This document shows, piece after piece, positions 53,332 through 62,235 of a DNA stretch of 64,000 bases (the first letter of the stretch is position 1; every line of letters begins with the position of its first letter). Under the pieces are notes generated by a model. The model searched no databases. It saw only the letters and a list, made by a program, of their open reading frames with translations, and was not told the origin of the DNA. A program made the position numbers and the translations under genes. Source of the DNA: Lysinibacillus_B sp042920265 (GTDB lineage: Bacteria; Bacillota; Bacilli; Bacillales_A; Planococcaceae); the NCBI RefSeq assembly GCF_042920265.1, contig NZ_JBDQZI010000008.1:1-64000 (forward strand), written 5' to 3'.

Positions 53332-54695
53332 GTGTAAAATTTTGAAAATAACCTGAACTACGAAAACATAAAATGATTTTCAGCTAAAATAAAAAGCCTG
53401 TTTATGCGATTTGGCGAAATCGATATACAACATATTTAAAAATAAGTGCCAGAACAGGACTATTTACCTGATTTGGCGCTTATTTAAGATTAAGTTGTAT
53501 GTCAAAATCGATGAATGGAGATTTTGGTGTTTTTTAATGTGGAGGGTAAATGTTTTTTGGTAAAAAATTTTGAGTTGGAATTAAATTTTGTTGTGAACGA
53601 TAGGAATGTATTATTTTTGGGAGCAGCTGTATGAAAAGGTATGTACAGGTCATTTTTATTGGCGACTTATTTTGAGCGAAAAAGGTTTGATTATGTTTGT
53701 TTTTTATTCGAATTGGAGGCGTATTCGTACAATTCTCGACCTTTACAGTAAAAACTTTTAGTGAAATTATGTTTTATTTGTTACAGAAGTTCTGTATATT
53801 GAGCCTATTTTTTAATGAAAATGTGCATTTTTGGGGCTAAAATCCATGTAGGAATAGTTGATATGATAGTGTTTAGATATAGGTTTTTATTTAAACCTCG
53901 AGAATTAAAAAAATTCTTTACAAGCTTTACGCACACAAAGAACACAATTTTCCCTAGCCAAATGAACATTCCCTTTACCACTATACGTATCCCTTCAACT
54001 TTTTCAAACGTAAAAATGGCGCATACTAGGCGAGTCGCGAGCAATCATCGGTATAGGTAGCTGAAAATATTGGTGAAATTACAGGCTATACAAATTGAAT
54101 TAAAGGACATTTATTATGATAGATTAACAAGCAAGATTCACACGCATTTGGGCCTAAAAAATAGCGCATTTTAGAGAGGCATGTCTTCCCGTAAAGAGGT
54201 GGAGACATGTCTTTCTTATGTGGTTGTTCATATAAAATTACATGTTCCTATTCATCAAGAATCAGACCCGTCCCTTTTGACATGGATCTATTTTGTGAAA
54301 CGGCATAATCAGCAAGTAAAGAATCCCTCGTTCATTGGACTAGGGGAGGCGAGTGCAGCTGTCAGTTATGGCCCACCGAAAAGCGCCTAGTCGGAACAAT
54401 TTTCAGGCTGAATTGTTGTTTATATTAGTACACACAAAATTAAGAAAATTTTGTAAATTAATTATAAAATTTGTTATATTATACATAGCGCGATGAAGGG
54501 TAATAGATTCCTATTTCTATTTGTTTTAACTTATTCCCCTATATAAGTAGTGAAATAAGCATGACTTTAAGTAACTGTTCCGCGCTTATTCCAACACATG
54601 CTCCTGCACCGCTTCGTCGCCAATAAATTCGCTGAAAAGAAGTACAAGTCTCTGGCTGGCACCGTGACGCCGGGGCGTAAATGATGGTGAGGTGA
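53332..54695. other. 1.36-kb stretch without a convincing gene
   Basis: It holds a long imperfect inverted repeat (53419-53512) and a hairpin at about 54178-54215 (AGACATGTCT arms). Short ORFs lack SD sequences and family resemblance. A TTGTAA...TATATT pair near 54450-54485 could be a promoter for the kinase gene. The stretch could be the scar of a deleted hemN-hrcA end or of an element. Confidence 0.5.
53419..53512. repeat. Long imperfect inverted repeat
   Basis: Left arm 53419-53451 begins ATCGATATACAAC and ends AATAAGTGCCA; right arm 53474-53512 begins TGGCGCTTATTT and ends GTTGTATG-CAAAATCGAT. The arms match over about 33-39 bp with small gaps. A short direct repeat TTTA-nnn-GATTTGGCG is at 53401 and 53464. 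Confidence 0.6.
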
Positions 54696-55733
54696 ATGAT
54701 GATGCTACCAATAATTCAATACGAATATTTAAAGCAGATTTATGAGCACATGCAAGACGGCATAATCATTATGAAGGAATCGAGAGAAATTATTATGCTA
54801 AATCCAGCGGCGAAAAAGTTAACGGGCTGGCAAATCGGTGAGGATGTACCATATTGCTCTTTTTGTATGACGCGGAACAATCGTGTAGAAAAGCCTTCTT
54901 GCTATTTAATCGCAAACAATGAGGTACCTGCATTTTTATCCCAAATGCCGACATATCATGGCAAAGAAATTGATGTAGAAATGAGCACAGCGGTCATTTA
55001 TCCAAATAGCGAAACGGGAGAAACGGAATATTTATTAGTGCTACGTGATCATGCAGTGAGGCAGCAGGCACATGAGGCAGCGCTTAATAAAAAGAGGATA
55101 GGCGAGCTGATAGAGGCGAAAGAATCTGAACATAAGCGGCTCGCGCAGGAATTACATGACGGTGTAGGGCAGTCTTTGTTTTCTATGTCTGTTGCACTGG
55201 ATGCCATCGAATCATACGTCCATGAGAATGAAAAGCTGACGAATTATATTGGTGAAGTGAGGCAGGAGCTTCAAAAAGTAATGGGCGACGTAAATGCCTA
55301 TGCCCATCAATTAAGACCGCATAGTTTGGACCAGCTAGGGCTAAAAGCAACACTCGAAATATTAATTGAAAAAATCCAGAAAAATGTACCTGAACTTTTC
55401 ATTGAACTAACAACACAAGGACTTGATCGTTGTGATCCCGCTGTTGAAATTAACCTTTATCGCATCGCACAAGAGGCGCTGCATAATATTACGAAATATG
55501 CCAAAGCATCTGTAGTAAAAATCCATATTTTAAAAAACAATAAACAAATTTTCATGAAAATCGAGGATGATGGCATCGGGTTTGACCGAAAGCAATTGCG
55601 TAGTGAAGGGCTTGGGCTGAAGCATATAGAGGAAAGGGTCAATCAATTAAATGGGACATGTGTAATTCAATCAGCAATGAATGAAGGAACGAGTATTGAT
55701 ATAGTTATTCCACGATGGAGGCCAAATACATGA
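54696..55733 (+). CDS. NreB-like sensor histidine kinase
   Basis: A 345-aa cytoplasmic kinase. PAS domain (about 10-125), dimerisation/phosphoacceptor helix of HisKA_3 type with AQELHDGVGQSLFSM, and an ATPase domain (YRIAQEALHNITKYAKA, DDGIGFD, EGLGLKHIEERV). The PAS domain carries Cys54-x2-Cys57-x11-Cys69, the spacing of the Fe-S oxygen sensor NreB, but the expected fourth Cys at residue 72 is Ile. It overlaps the regulator gene by 4 nt. Of three ATGs in a row, the third (54702) has the best SD spacing. The stimulus is probably oxygen or redox, inferred from the motif and the thiol genes downstream. Confidence 0.85.
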   Translation: MMMLPIIQYEYLKQIYEHMQDGIIIMKESREIIMLNPAAKKLTGWQIGEDVPYCSFCMTRNNRVEKPSCYLIANNEVPAFLSQMPTYHGKEIDVEMSTAVIYPNSETGETEYLLVLRDHAVRQQAHEAALNKKRIGELIEAKESEHKRLAQELHDGVGQSLFSMSVALDAIESYVHENEKLTNYIGEVRQELQKVMGDVNAYAHQLRPHSLDQLGLKATLEILIEKIQKNVPELFIELTTQGLDRCDPAVEINLYRIAQEALHNITKYAKASVVKIHILKNNKQIFMKIEDDGIGFDRKQLRSEGLGLKHIEERVNQLNGTCVIQSAMNEGTSIDIVIPRWRPNT

Positions 55734-56371
55734 TGAAAGTATTACTTGTAGATGACCATGTGTTAATTCGAAAAGGGATTACGTTATTACTTGAGCAGTA
55801 TCATAATATCGAAGTGGTTGGAGAGGCAAGTGATGGGGAAGAGTGTTTTCAGCTCATTTATCAAGTGAAGCCTGATGTCATTTTGCTCGATATTTCGATT
55901 CCAAATGGCATGGATGGATTGGCGGTTACGCAAAAAGTGAAAAAGGATTTTCCAACGATAAAAATTGTCATACTAACGATGCATAATGAAATAGCGTATG
56001 TACAGAGGGCCATTGATATGGATGCAGACGGTTATATATTGAAAAATAGTAAGGGCAATCAAGTGTATGAAGCAATTCGGGCTGTTTATGACGGAAGGAC
56101 ATACTATGATGTCGGGATTCCTGGGGAGCAATTAGAGAAATTGTTTAAGAAAAAAGGTAAAAATAACGCGGATATTTTATCAAACCGCGAGCAGGAAATT
56201 GTTCGGTTAACGATTTTAGGGTATACGAATTTACAAATTGCCGATAAGCTATTCATTAGCTCAAAAACAGTTGAAAATCATAAGTCGAATATTATGCAAA
56301 AGCTCAACTTAAAAAGTAAGGCGGAACTCATTCAATATGGGATTACAAATAAATACATCCTGTATTCCTAG
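55730..56371 (+). CDS. NarL/LuxR-family response regulator
   Basis: A 213-aa regulator: receiver with VDDHVLIRKG, phospho-acceptor VILLDISIPNG and Lys in GYILKNSKG; LuxR-type HTH (LSNREQEIVRLTILGYTNLQIADKLFISSKTVENHKSNIMQKL). It pairs with the NreB-like kinase just upstream. I start at ATG 55730, in the kinase stop (ATGA), with GGAGG 9 nt upstream. Targets are unknown; the next gene has its own promoter with a CstR-like operator. Confidence 0.9.
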   Translation: MMKVLLVDDHVLIRKGITLLLEQYHNIEVVGEASDGEECFQLIYQVKPDVILLDISIPNGMDGLAVTQKVKKDFPTIKIVILTMHNEIAYVQRAIDMDADGYILKNSKGNQVYEAIRAVYDGRTYYDVGIPGEQLEKLFKKKGKNNADILSNREQEIVRLTILGYTNLQIADKLFISSKTVENHKSNIMQKLNLKSKAELIQYGITNKYILYS

Positions 56372-56413
56372 CGTTACATCTTGTTCTCAAGAAAAAATGA
56401 AGAGTCAAAGCAG

Positions 56414-56442
56414 TTGACAATATACCTAACGGGGTATATATT
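56414..56442 (+). promoter_or_regulatory. Promoter with CstR/CsoR-like operator (site 1)
   Basis: TTGACA (56414-56419), 17-bp spacer, TATATT (56437-56442). The spacer holds TATACCTAACGGGGTATA (56421-56438), the ATACC-N4-GGGGTAT type of operator bound by CsoR/CstR repressors. It controls the rhodanese gene 116 bp downstream. Confidence 0.7.
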
Positions 56443-56557
56443 GAATATAAATAAAGATAGTCAGCCGATTGTAAACTTACTCGGCTATATATTTTTACTT
56501 AAAATAATACCCATAGAGGTAAATTGATAGCTTGAAATCACATGACGAGGAGAGAAC

Positions 56558-56857
56558 ATGATGAAAGAAATGACAGCAACAGAAGTACAGCAACGTTTAG
56601 AAGCAGGCGAAAAGTTAAATTTAATCGATGTACGTGAAGTAGCAGAAGTGCAAGCAGGGCATATTCCTGGCATTGTGAATATCCCATTAGGTTTATTAGA
56701 GTTTCGCATGCATGAATTAGACAAAAATACACCTTATATTATGGTTTGTCGCTCAAGTGCACGTAGCGGCCAAGCAACAGCCTTCTTAGCAGCACAAGGT
56801 TATGACGTAGCGAATATGGTTGGGGGGATGCTTGCTTGGGAAGGGCAAGTAGAATAA
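56558..56857 (+). CDS. Single-domain rhodanese sulfurtransferase
   Basis: A 99-aa rhodanese domain: LNLIDVREVAEVQAGHIPGIVNIPLG, and the active Cys loop VCRSSARSGQATAFL. The six-residue loop fits a sulfur-transfer enzyme. Such proteins pass persulfide sulfur from glutathione/CoA persulfides or thiosulfate. It is cytoplasmic. SD GAGGAGAG precedes the ATG. A CstR-like operator in its promoter suggests induction by reactive sulfur species. Confidence 0.92.
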   Translation: MMKEMTATEVQQRLEAGEKLNLIDVREVAEVQAGHIPGIVNIPLGLLEFRMHELDKNTPYIMVCRSSARSGQATAFLAAQGYDVANMVGGMLAWEGQVE

Positions 56858-56862
56858 GGTTT

Positions 56863-56880
56863 TATACCTATAGGGGTAAA
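56863..56880 (+). promoter_or_regulatory. Second CstR/CsoR-like operator (site 2)
   Basis: TATACCTATAGGGGTAAA at 56863-56880 matches site 1 (ATACC-N4-GGGGTA), 54 bp before the FrnE-like gene. No clear -35/-10 pair was recognised around it. Confidence 0.6.
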
Positions 56881-56933
56881 AACGAGCGGAATGTAGGCTT
56901 TGAAAATAGATTGTTATTGTAAGAGGAGAATGA

Positions 56934-57641
56934 ATGAGTATGAGTATTAAAATTGAAATTTTTTCAGATTTCGCTTGCCCATTTTGTTATATTGGCAAAA
57001 AGCGTTTAGAACAAGCAATCGAAGAACTAGGATTCGAACAGGAAGTGGACATTGAGTATAAAACATACTTATTAGATCCTGAAGCTTCGAAAGAGGAGAC
57101 AAAACCGTTTTATGAAGCGATGATGGAGAAATATGAATCTTCACGTGAAGATGTACAGTTAATGGCATCCTCTATCCAACAGCGAGCAAATGAAGTTGGG
57201 TTAACATACGACTTTGAAAAAATGCAAATCGGGAATACGGAAAATGCGCATCGTCTAGCAAAATGGGCACGTCAGTTTAATAAAGAAGCAGCATTGATCG
57301 ACGCTGTGATGGATCGCTATTTTACAAAAGGGTTAAATGTGAATGATTCGGAAGCATTACTTGCGATCGTAGAGGCGCTTCACTTACCGATAGAAGAAGC
57401 GAAAGCAGTGCTTGAAAGTGAGCAATATGCAGAAGACATTGCGAAAGACCGCTATGACATCCAGCAACTTAATGTGACGAGCGTTCCGTTTTTCGTATTT
57501 GAAAATAAATACGGGATTATCGGCGCTGAGCCAATCGAAGTGTTTACAAAAACATTAAAGCAAGCACAAGAAGTGGCAGCGCAAAAGTTAAACATTGCGG
57601 GCGGCACAGATGTTTGCGGTCCAGATGGTTGTAAATTATAA
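56934..57641 (+). CDS. FrnE-like DsbA-family oxidoreductase
   Basis: A 235-aa cytoplasmic DsbA-family protein of the FrnE type. Active site DFACPFCYIGKKR (CPFC), cis-Pro loop NVTSVPFFVFENKYGIIGAE, helical insert typical of the family, and a C-terminal CGPDGC (CX4C), as described for Deinococcus FrnE. No signal peptide. Such proteins reduce or isomerise disulfides under oxidative stress. SD AGAGGAG precedes the ATG. Followed at 17 bp by the CoA-disulfide reductase gene, so they form an operon. Confidence 0.88.
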   Translation: MSMSIKIEIFSDFACPFCYIGKKRLEQAIEELGFEQEVDIEYKTYLLDPEASKEETKPFYEAMMEKYESSREDVQLMASSIQQRANEVGLTYDFEKMQIGNTENAHRLAKWARQFNKEAALIDAVMDRYFTKGLNVNDSEALLAIVEALHLPIEEAKAVLESEQYAEDIAKDRYDIQQLNVTSVPFFVFENKYGIIGAEPIEVFTKTLKQAQEVAAQKLNIAGGTDVCGPDGCKL

Positions 57642-57658
57642 ATTAAGGGGGAAGTAAG

Positions 57659-59350
57659 ATGAAGAAAATCGTAGTTATTGGGGGCGTAGCAGGGGGAGCA
57701 TCTGCTGCAGCACGTATTCGTCGTTTAGATGAACAAGCAAATATTGTCATGTTTGAAAAAGGTCCACATGTCTCTTTCTCAAACTGTTCATTACCATACC
57801 ATTTAAGCGGTATTGTTGAAAATAGTAACCGTTTAGTACTCATGAATCCAGAATCATTTGAAGCAAAATATAATATTGACGCACGTGTTGAAAGTGAAGT
57901 GGTGAAAATTAACCGCGCTGACAAAACCGTGACAGTCAAAAATTTAGCAACAAATGAAACATATGACGAAAGCTACGATGAACTGATTCTTTCTCCTGGT
58001 GCCAGTCCAATTGTGCCAAGATTAGAAGGTGTAGATTTACCGCATGTATTTACGGTGCGTAATGTAGTCGATATTGAACGTTTACAGCAAGCGATTGTCG
58101 AAAAAGAGGCAAAAAATATTGCGGTCATCGGTGGTGGCTTCATCGGTGTTGAGGTGGCAGAAAATTTAAGACTGGCAGGTCGTGGTGTCACACTCGTCGA
58201 ATTTGCGCCACAAATTTTAACACCATTTGATGACGATGTGGTGCAAATCTTGCATAAAGAAATGGTGGATCATGGTGTCGAGTTAATTGTCAACGACGGC
58301 TTAGCGAAAATCACAGAAACAAGCATTACGTTAAACTCAGGCAAAGAAGTTAAGGCAGATATTGTTGTGCTAGCCATCGGTGTTCGCCCAGAAACAACGC
58401 TAGCAAGTGAGGCTGGCCTTGCAATTGGTGAAACAGGTGCGATTAAAGTAAACCAGTTCTACCAAACATCAGACCGACATATTTATGCAGTGGGTGATGC
58501 GATTGAAGTGTATCACCGCATCATGCATAAACCAACTCGTTTAGCGTTAGCTGGTCCAGCACAGCGCCAAGCACGCGCTGTTGCCGATCATATTTACGGT
58601 ATCCCTACGACAAATAAAGGGGTTATTGGTTCATCGAGTATTCAAGTGTTTGACTACGCAGCGGCAGCAACAGGCTTAAATGAGCGCACAGCGAAACAAA
58701 TAGGCTTAAATGTAGAGGCAGTTTATATCATTGCACCAGACAAAGTAAGCTTAATGCCATCGAGCAATGTGTTACATTTTAAATTGATTTATGAAGTACC
58801 AACAGGACGTATCATTGGTGCACAAGCGATTGGTAAAGGGAATGCGGATAAACGTGTTGATGTCATTGCAACTTTAATTACGATGAATGGCACAATCGAG
58901 GATTTAAAGGAGCTAGAGCTTTCTTACTCACCGATGTTCAGTACAGCAAAAGATGTGGTAAATCTCGCTGCACTGGTAGCCACAAACATTATGCAAGGTC
59001 GATTCAAGCAAGTACGTGTTAGCGATGTACGGGATTTAGTAGAACAAGGCGCTGTCATTATTGATGTACGTGAGGAAAATGAATTCGCAGCGGGTCATGT
59101 AAAAGACGCTAAAAACATTCCGTTAAGTCAGTTCCGCGAACGGATGGATGAAATTCCAAAAGACGTGCCCGTATATGTACATTGCCGTTCCGCACAACGT
59201 AGTTATAATGCAGTGATGGCATTAGAAAACAGTGGCTATGACCATGTATTTAATATTTCAGGATCATTTTTAGGCATATCTTTATACGAATACTATAAAG
59301 ACCAAACGGAAAACCGCGAACCAATCGTTACAACATATAACTTTAAATAA
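57659..59350 (+). CDS. cdr: CoA-disulfide reductase with rhodanese domain
   Basis: A 563-aa flavoprotein. FAD motif VVIGGVAGGASAAARIRR; redox Cys in VSFSNCSLPYHLSG; NAD(P)H motif IAVIGGGFIGVEVAENL; FAD-binding IYAVGDAIEV; dimerisation domain with the paired Tyr region. From about residue 465 a rhodanese domain follows (VIIDVREENEFAAGHV, HCRSAQRSYNAV). Such fusions reduce CoA per- and polysulfides with NADH and pass sulfur to the rhodanese Cys. Member of the putative reactive-sulfur operon controlled by CstR-like sites. Confidence 0.93.
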   Translation: MKKIVVIGGVAGGASAAARIRRLDEQANIVMFEKGPHVSFSNCSLPYHLSGIVENSNRLVLMNPESFEAKYNIDARVESEVVKINRADKTVTVKNLATNETYDESYDELILSPGASPIVPRLEGVDLPHVFTVRNVVDIERLQQAIVEKEAKNIAVIGGGFIGVEVAENLRLAGRGVTLVEFAPQILTPFDDDVVQILHKEMVDHGVELIVNDGLAKITETSITLNSGKEVKADIVVLAIGVRPETTLASEAGLAIGETGAIKVNQFYQTSDRHIYAVGDAIEVYHRIMHKPTRLALAGPAQRQARAVADHIYGIPTTNKGVIGSSSIQVFDYAAAATGLNERTAKQIGLNVEAVYIIAPDKVSLMPSSNVLHFKLIYEVPTGRIIGAQAIGKGNADKRVDVIATLITMNGTIEDLKELELSYSPMFSTAKDVVNLAALVATNIMQGRFKQVRVSDVRDLVEQGAVIIDVREENEFAAGHVKDAKNIPLSQFRERMDEIPKDVPVYVHCRSAQRSYNAVMALENSGYDHVFNISGSFLGISLYEYYKDQTENREPIVTTYNFK

Positions 59351-59356
59351 TCAATG

Positions 59357-59391
59357 TGGCAGGAATAGCATAGTGCTTTTCCTGCCATTTT
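59357..59391 (+). terminator. Terminator after cdr
   Basis: TGGCAGGAA (59357-59365) pairs with TTCCTGCCA (59379-59387), followed by T-rich sequence. Confidence 0.75.
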
Positions 59392-59410
59392 AATAGGTAA
59401 CAAAAGGGTA

Positions 59411-59446
59411 AGGCACAAGCTCAATTAGATTGAGCTGTGCTTTTCT
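59411..59446. terminator. Second hairpin after cdr
   Basis: GCACAAGCTCAAT pairs with ATTGAGCTGTGC (one bulge) around TAG, followed by T4. Confidence 0.6.
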
Positions 59447-59570
59447 AAAAGGGGACATATCCAGTTATTAGCCATTACGTACAGTATTATTCATTTTTCA
59501 TCATTATATTTTTATATTAATACAATTTTCACAATGAATCGTTAAGCTACAAAGTAAGGGAGGGAAGTAA

Positions 59571-60158
59571 ATGAAAAAAAATATACTAGGGCTACTCATT
59601 GTATCGTTACTTTTAGTTTTTGTAGCGGTCAATTTGTTAACAAGCGATGAAACGGCATCTTCACTTGAAATACAACAAGCCGAAAGTAAAGTAGGGGAAG
59701 AGACGGTCGAAGTAAATACAGAGGTCAATGCCGAAATACCGTATGCGAAAGATTTTACCTTACCCAATTTGCAAGGTGAGGAAGTTAATTTATCTGATTA
59801 TAAAGGACAAATTGTCATTTTAAACTTTTGGGCAACATGGTGTCCGCCATGTAAAGAAGAAATGCCACATATGCAAAGTTTTTATGAAAAACAGGATGAT
59901 ATCGAAATAGTAGCCGTCAATTTAACGAGTATGGATGTAGGGTTAGATAAAGTGAAGCAATTTGTAGATGCCTATGGACTCACTTTCCCCATCTTATTAG
60001 ATGAAGAGGATATCGTCGGTCAGCAATACGGCATTATTACTATCCCAACGACGTATATTATCGACCGGGAAGGAAAGGTATTCCAAGAAATTGTTGGCGC
60101 TGTCGATGAACAGATGTTAGAAGAGATGATTGATGCATTAAAAAGTCATGATGAATAA
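59571..60158 (+). CDS. TlpA/ResA-like membrane thioredoxin
   Basis: A 195-aa membrane-anchored thiol-disulfide oxidoreductase. N-terminal TM anchor (ILGLLIVSLLLVFVAVNLL), Glu-rich linker, then an AhpC/TSA-Redoxin thioredoxin domain with VILNFWATWCPPCKEEMP and cis-Pro in ITIPTTYIID. It faces the outside and likely reduces extracytoplasmic thiols, as ResA does in cytochrome c maturation or StoA in spore formation. SD AGGGAGGG precedes the ATG. Single gene between terminators. Confidence 0.9.
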   Translation: MKKNILGLLIVSLLLVFVAVNLLTSDETASSLEIQQAESKVGEETVEVNTEVNAEIPYAKDFTLPNLQGEEVNLSDYKGQIVILNFWATWCPPCKEEMPHMQSFYEKQDDIEIVAVNLTSMDVGLDKVKQFVDAYGLTFPILLDEEDIVGQQYGIITIPTTYIIDREGKVFQEIVGAVDEQMLEEMIDALKSHDE

Positions 60159-60166
60159 TTGTGAAA

Positions 60167-60204
60167 GGGAGTGTCCGAGAAGGTATTCTGGGACACTCCC
60201 TTTA
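60167..60204 (+). terminator. Terminator after the TlpA-like gene
   Basis: GGGAGTGTCC (60167-60176) pairs perfectly with GGACACTCCC (60191-60200), followed by TTTA. Confidence 0.75.
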
Positions 60205-60283
60205 CGCCGAGGATGGTGGGAATTTTATTTCTACCACCGCAGAAGCACCGCCTGCAGCGGATATTGAACATACGAACGAAGCA

Positions 60284-60313
60284 CTGTCCGAAAAAGTAAC
60301 ACTTTTCGGACAG
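60284..60313 (-). terminator. Terminator after metG
   Basis: CTGTCCGAAAAAGT and ACTTTTCGGACAG pair. It lies just past the metG stop on the minus strand. Confidence 0.65.
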
Positions 60314-60323
60314 CCCCGATAGT

Positions 60324-61958
60324 TTATTTTGAATTGGTTAATAGCTGTTTATATTCTTCTTCAATACGCTTTGTATCAATGCGTTCAAACAGTGGGGATA
60401 CGTGCCCGATTGTCGTTGGTAGCAACGTATGTTCCTGCCATTTTTGCTGCTTGATATTGAATAATTGGTATAAACGTTGTGTTGTAAATGGTAAGAATGG
60501 TGCTAATAATGTAGCTAAGTTCACAATCATATAGCTACATGTTCGTAATGTTTGTTCGCATCCTTTTAGATCTTCGTTTAATTGAATCCAAGGTTTTTGC
60601 GCATCGAAATATTTATTGCCTGCTCGTACATAGTCAAAAACAGCTTCGAGTGCTTGCTTGCAATGTCCCTTTTCAATGAGCATGCCAACTGTATCGTACA
60701 GCGCTTGCGTTTGAACTTGGATGGCCGTATCAATTGTCCCTACAGGAATGTGTGAGCTAAAGGATTTTTCGATAAATTTCAATGTCCGATTGACAAAATT
60801 ACCAAAAGCACCGAGTAACTCACTATTATGACTGTATATAAACTCACGCCAAGAAAAATCCGTATCCCGCTGTTCAGGCGCATTGATAGTCAAAAAATAA
60901 CGAAGCGAGTCTGGATTGTAATTTTCTACTATATAGGGTACCCATACAGCCCAATTCTGACTAGTCGATAGCTTACGTTTTTCTAGTGTCAAATACTCAT
61001 TTGAGATAATATGTGTTGGCAGAGCCTGTTGACCGATGCCCATTAAAATAGCTGGCCAAATGACGGTATGAAACGGGATATTATCTTTTCCATGAATATA
61101 ATAAGAAATCGTATGTTCATTCCACCAATTGTCAATGGATTCATTATGTTGCTTTGCCCATTCTAAGCTTGCCGTTAAATAGCCAGAAACGGCCTCAATC
61201 CATACATAAATTTTCTTTTCTTCAAATCCTTCGACAGGGACATCGACACCATTCGGTAAATCTCTTGTAACAGCGCGGTCACGTACACCTTCAGCTAAAT
61301 AGCGTTTTGTTAATCGGATTGCGTTATCTCGCCATAAGCGGCTTGTTTCTGCATGTTGAACGAAGCTTTCGAGCTGTTGCTGTAGCTTACTAAAAGCAAA
61401 GTAAAAGTGCTCTGTCGAACGAATAATAGGCGCATTGCCACAAATTTTGCAACGCTTTTCGCCTAAATCAAGTGGGTCTAAAATAGTAGAGCAATAATCG
61501 CATTGATCGCCGCGTGCCTTCGATCCACATTGTGGACAAATGCCTTCCACGAAACGATCCGGTAAAAACTGTTTGTCTGTTTCACAATAGGCTTGTTCAA
61601 TTACTTTTTTATACAGCCAACCGTTTTCTAGTAATGTTAAAAAGATGTGCTGTACGGATTCGTGATGATGTGTAGCATCTGTTCTTGTGTACAAATCGTA
61701 GCTAAAGCCGAGCTTCGTAAAACAATCGACAAATTCTTCATGATATTTAGTCACAATCGCTTCCGTTGTCGTTCCTTCTTGAGTTGCCCGAATGGAAATA
61801 GGTGTTCCGTTGCAATCACTGCCCGATATGTATAAAACTTTTTCTCCTTTTAAACGATAATATCTTGCTAAAATATCTCCTGGTAAAAGTGCTGAAATAT
61901 GCCCGAGATGTAAAGAGCCATTTGCATACGGCCAAGCGCCGCCAATAACGACTGTCAT
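60324..61958 (-). CDS. metG: Second-type methionyl-tRNA synthetase (MetG)
   Basis: A 544-aa class I synthetase. GGAWPYANGSLHLGH (HIGH motif), zinc-knuckle region CPQCGSKARGDQCDYC and CKICG, and KLSTS in place of KMSKS (LTLEKRKLSTSQNW). The RGDQCD-C and LDP spacing matches the archaeal/E. coli-like class rather than the MetS of B. subtilis. The C-terminal tRNA-binding EMAP-like domain is missing. A T-box with a Met (AUG) specifier precedes it. It is likely an extra MetRS beside a housekeeping copy; such second MetRS enzymes of bacilli and streptococci resist MetRS inhibitors. Confidence 0.9.
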   Translation of the reverse strand: MTVVIGGAWPYANGSLHLGHISALLPGDILARYYRLKGEKVLYISGSDCNGTPISIRATQEGTTTEAIVTKYHEEFVDCFTKLGFSYDLYTRTDATHHHESVQHIFLTLLENGWLYKKVIEQAYCETDKQFLPDRFVEGICPQCGSKARGDQCDYCSTILDPLDLGEKRCKICGNAPIIRSTEHFYFAFSKLQQQLESFVQHAETSRLWRDNAIRLTKRYLAEGVRDRAVTRDLPNGVDVPVEGFEEKKIYVWIEAVSGYLTASLEWAKQHNESIDNWWNEHTISYYIHGKDNIPFHTVIWPAILMGIGQQALPTHIISNEYLTLEKRKLSTSQNWAVWVPYIVENYNPDSLRYFLTINAPEQRDTDFSWREFIYSHNSELLGAFGNFVNRTLKFIEKSFSSHIPVGTIDTAIQVQTQALYDTVGMLIEKGHCKQALEAVFDYVRAGNKYFDAQKPWIQLNEDLKGCEQTLRTCSYMIVNLATLLAPFLPFTTQRLYQLFNIKQQKWQEHTLLPTTIGHVSPLFERIDTKRIEEEYKQLLTNSK

Positions 61959-61987
61959 AAAAAAATTCCCTCCTAAAAATAAAAAAA

Positions 61988-62235
61988 ACGCCCTAATCTA
62001 TAAAAGATTAGGACGATCTAGTCGTGTTACCACCTAAATTTACAAACTGCTCACACAGCTTGCCTCTGCCAGTACGTCAAAAGAGATACCGCTTCCGTTG
62101 TAACGAGTGTCATCTCGTCGTAGCCTAACTAAATAGCTCGGTACGAACGCTCCAAGGCCATTTTCAGTAAGGTTCAAATGCTTCATTTCCACCAGCAGAA
62201 GCTCTCTATCAAAATCCACTTACGTACTTTCCTTT
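61988..62235 (-). ncRNA. T-box leader of metG (methionine specifier)
   Basis: Read on the minus strand: T-box GGTGGTAACACGA (complement at 62021-62033), AGAGAGC near 62200, and CTGAAAATGGCC with the probable specifier ATG (complement of 62159-62161). Terminator: CCTAATCT (61990-61998) pairs with AGATTAGG, followed on the minus strand by T8. The ATG lies in the same place relative to GAA as GCT in the alaS T-box. Confidence 0.92.

Noticed and set aside
53805..54060. Overlapping ORFs of about 80 aa on both strands
   Set aside because: Both strands are open over the same AT-rich stretch, neither has an SD, and neither looks like a known protein.
54181..54390. 69-aa plus-strand ORF upstream of the kinase gene
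   Set aside because: It starts inside a hairpin (AGACATGTCT arms), has no SD and no recognisable family.
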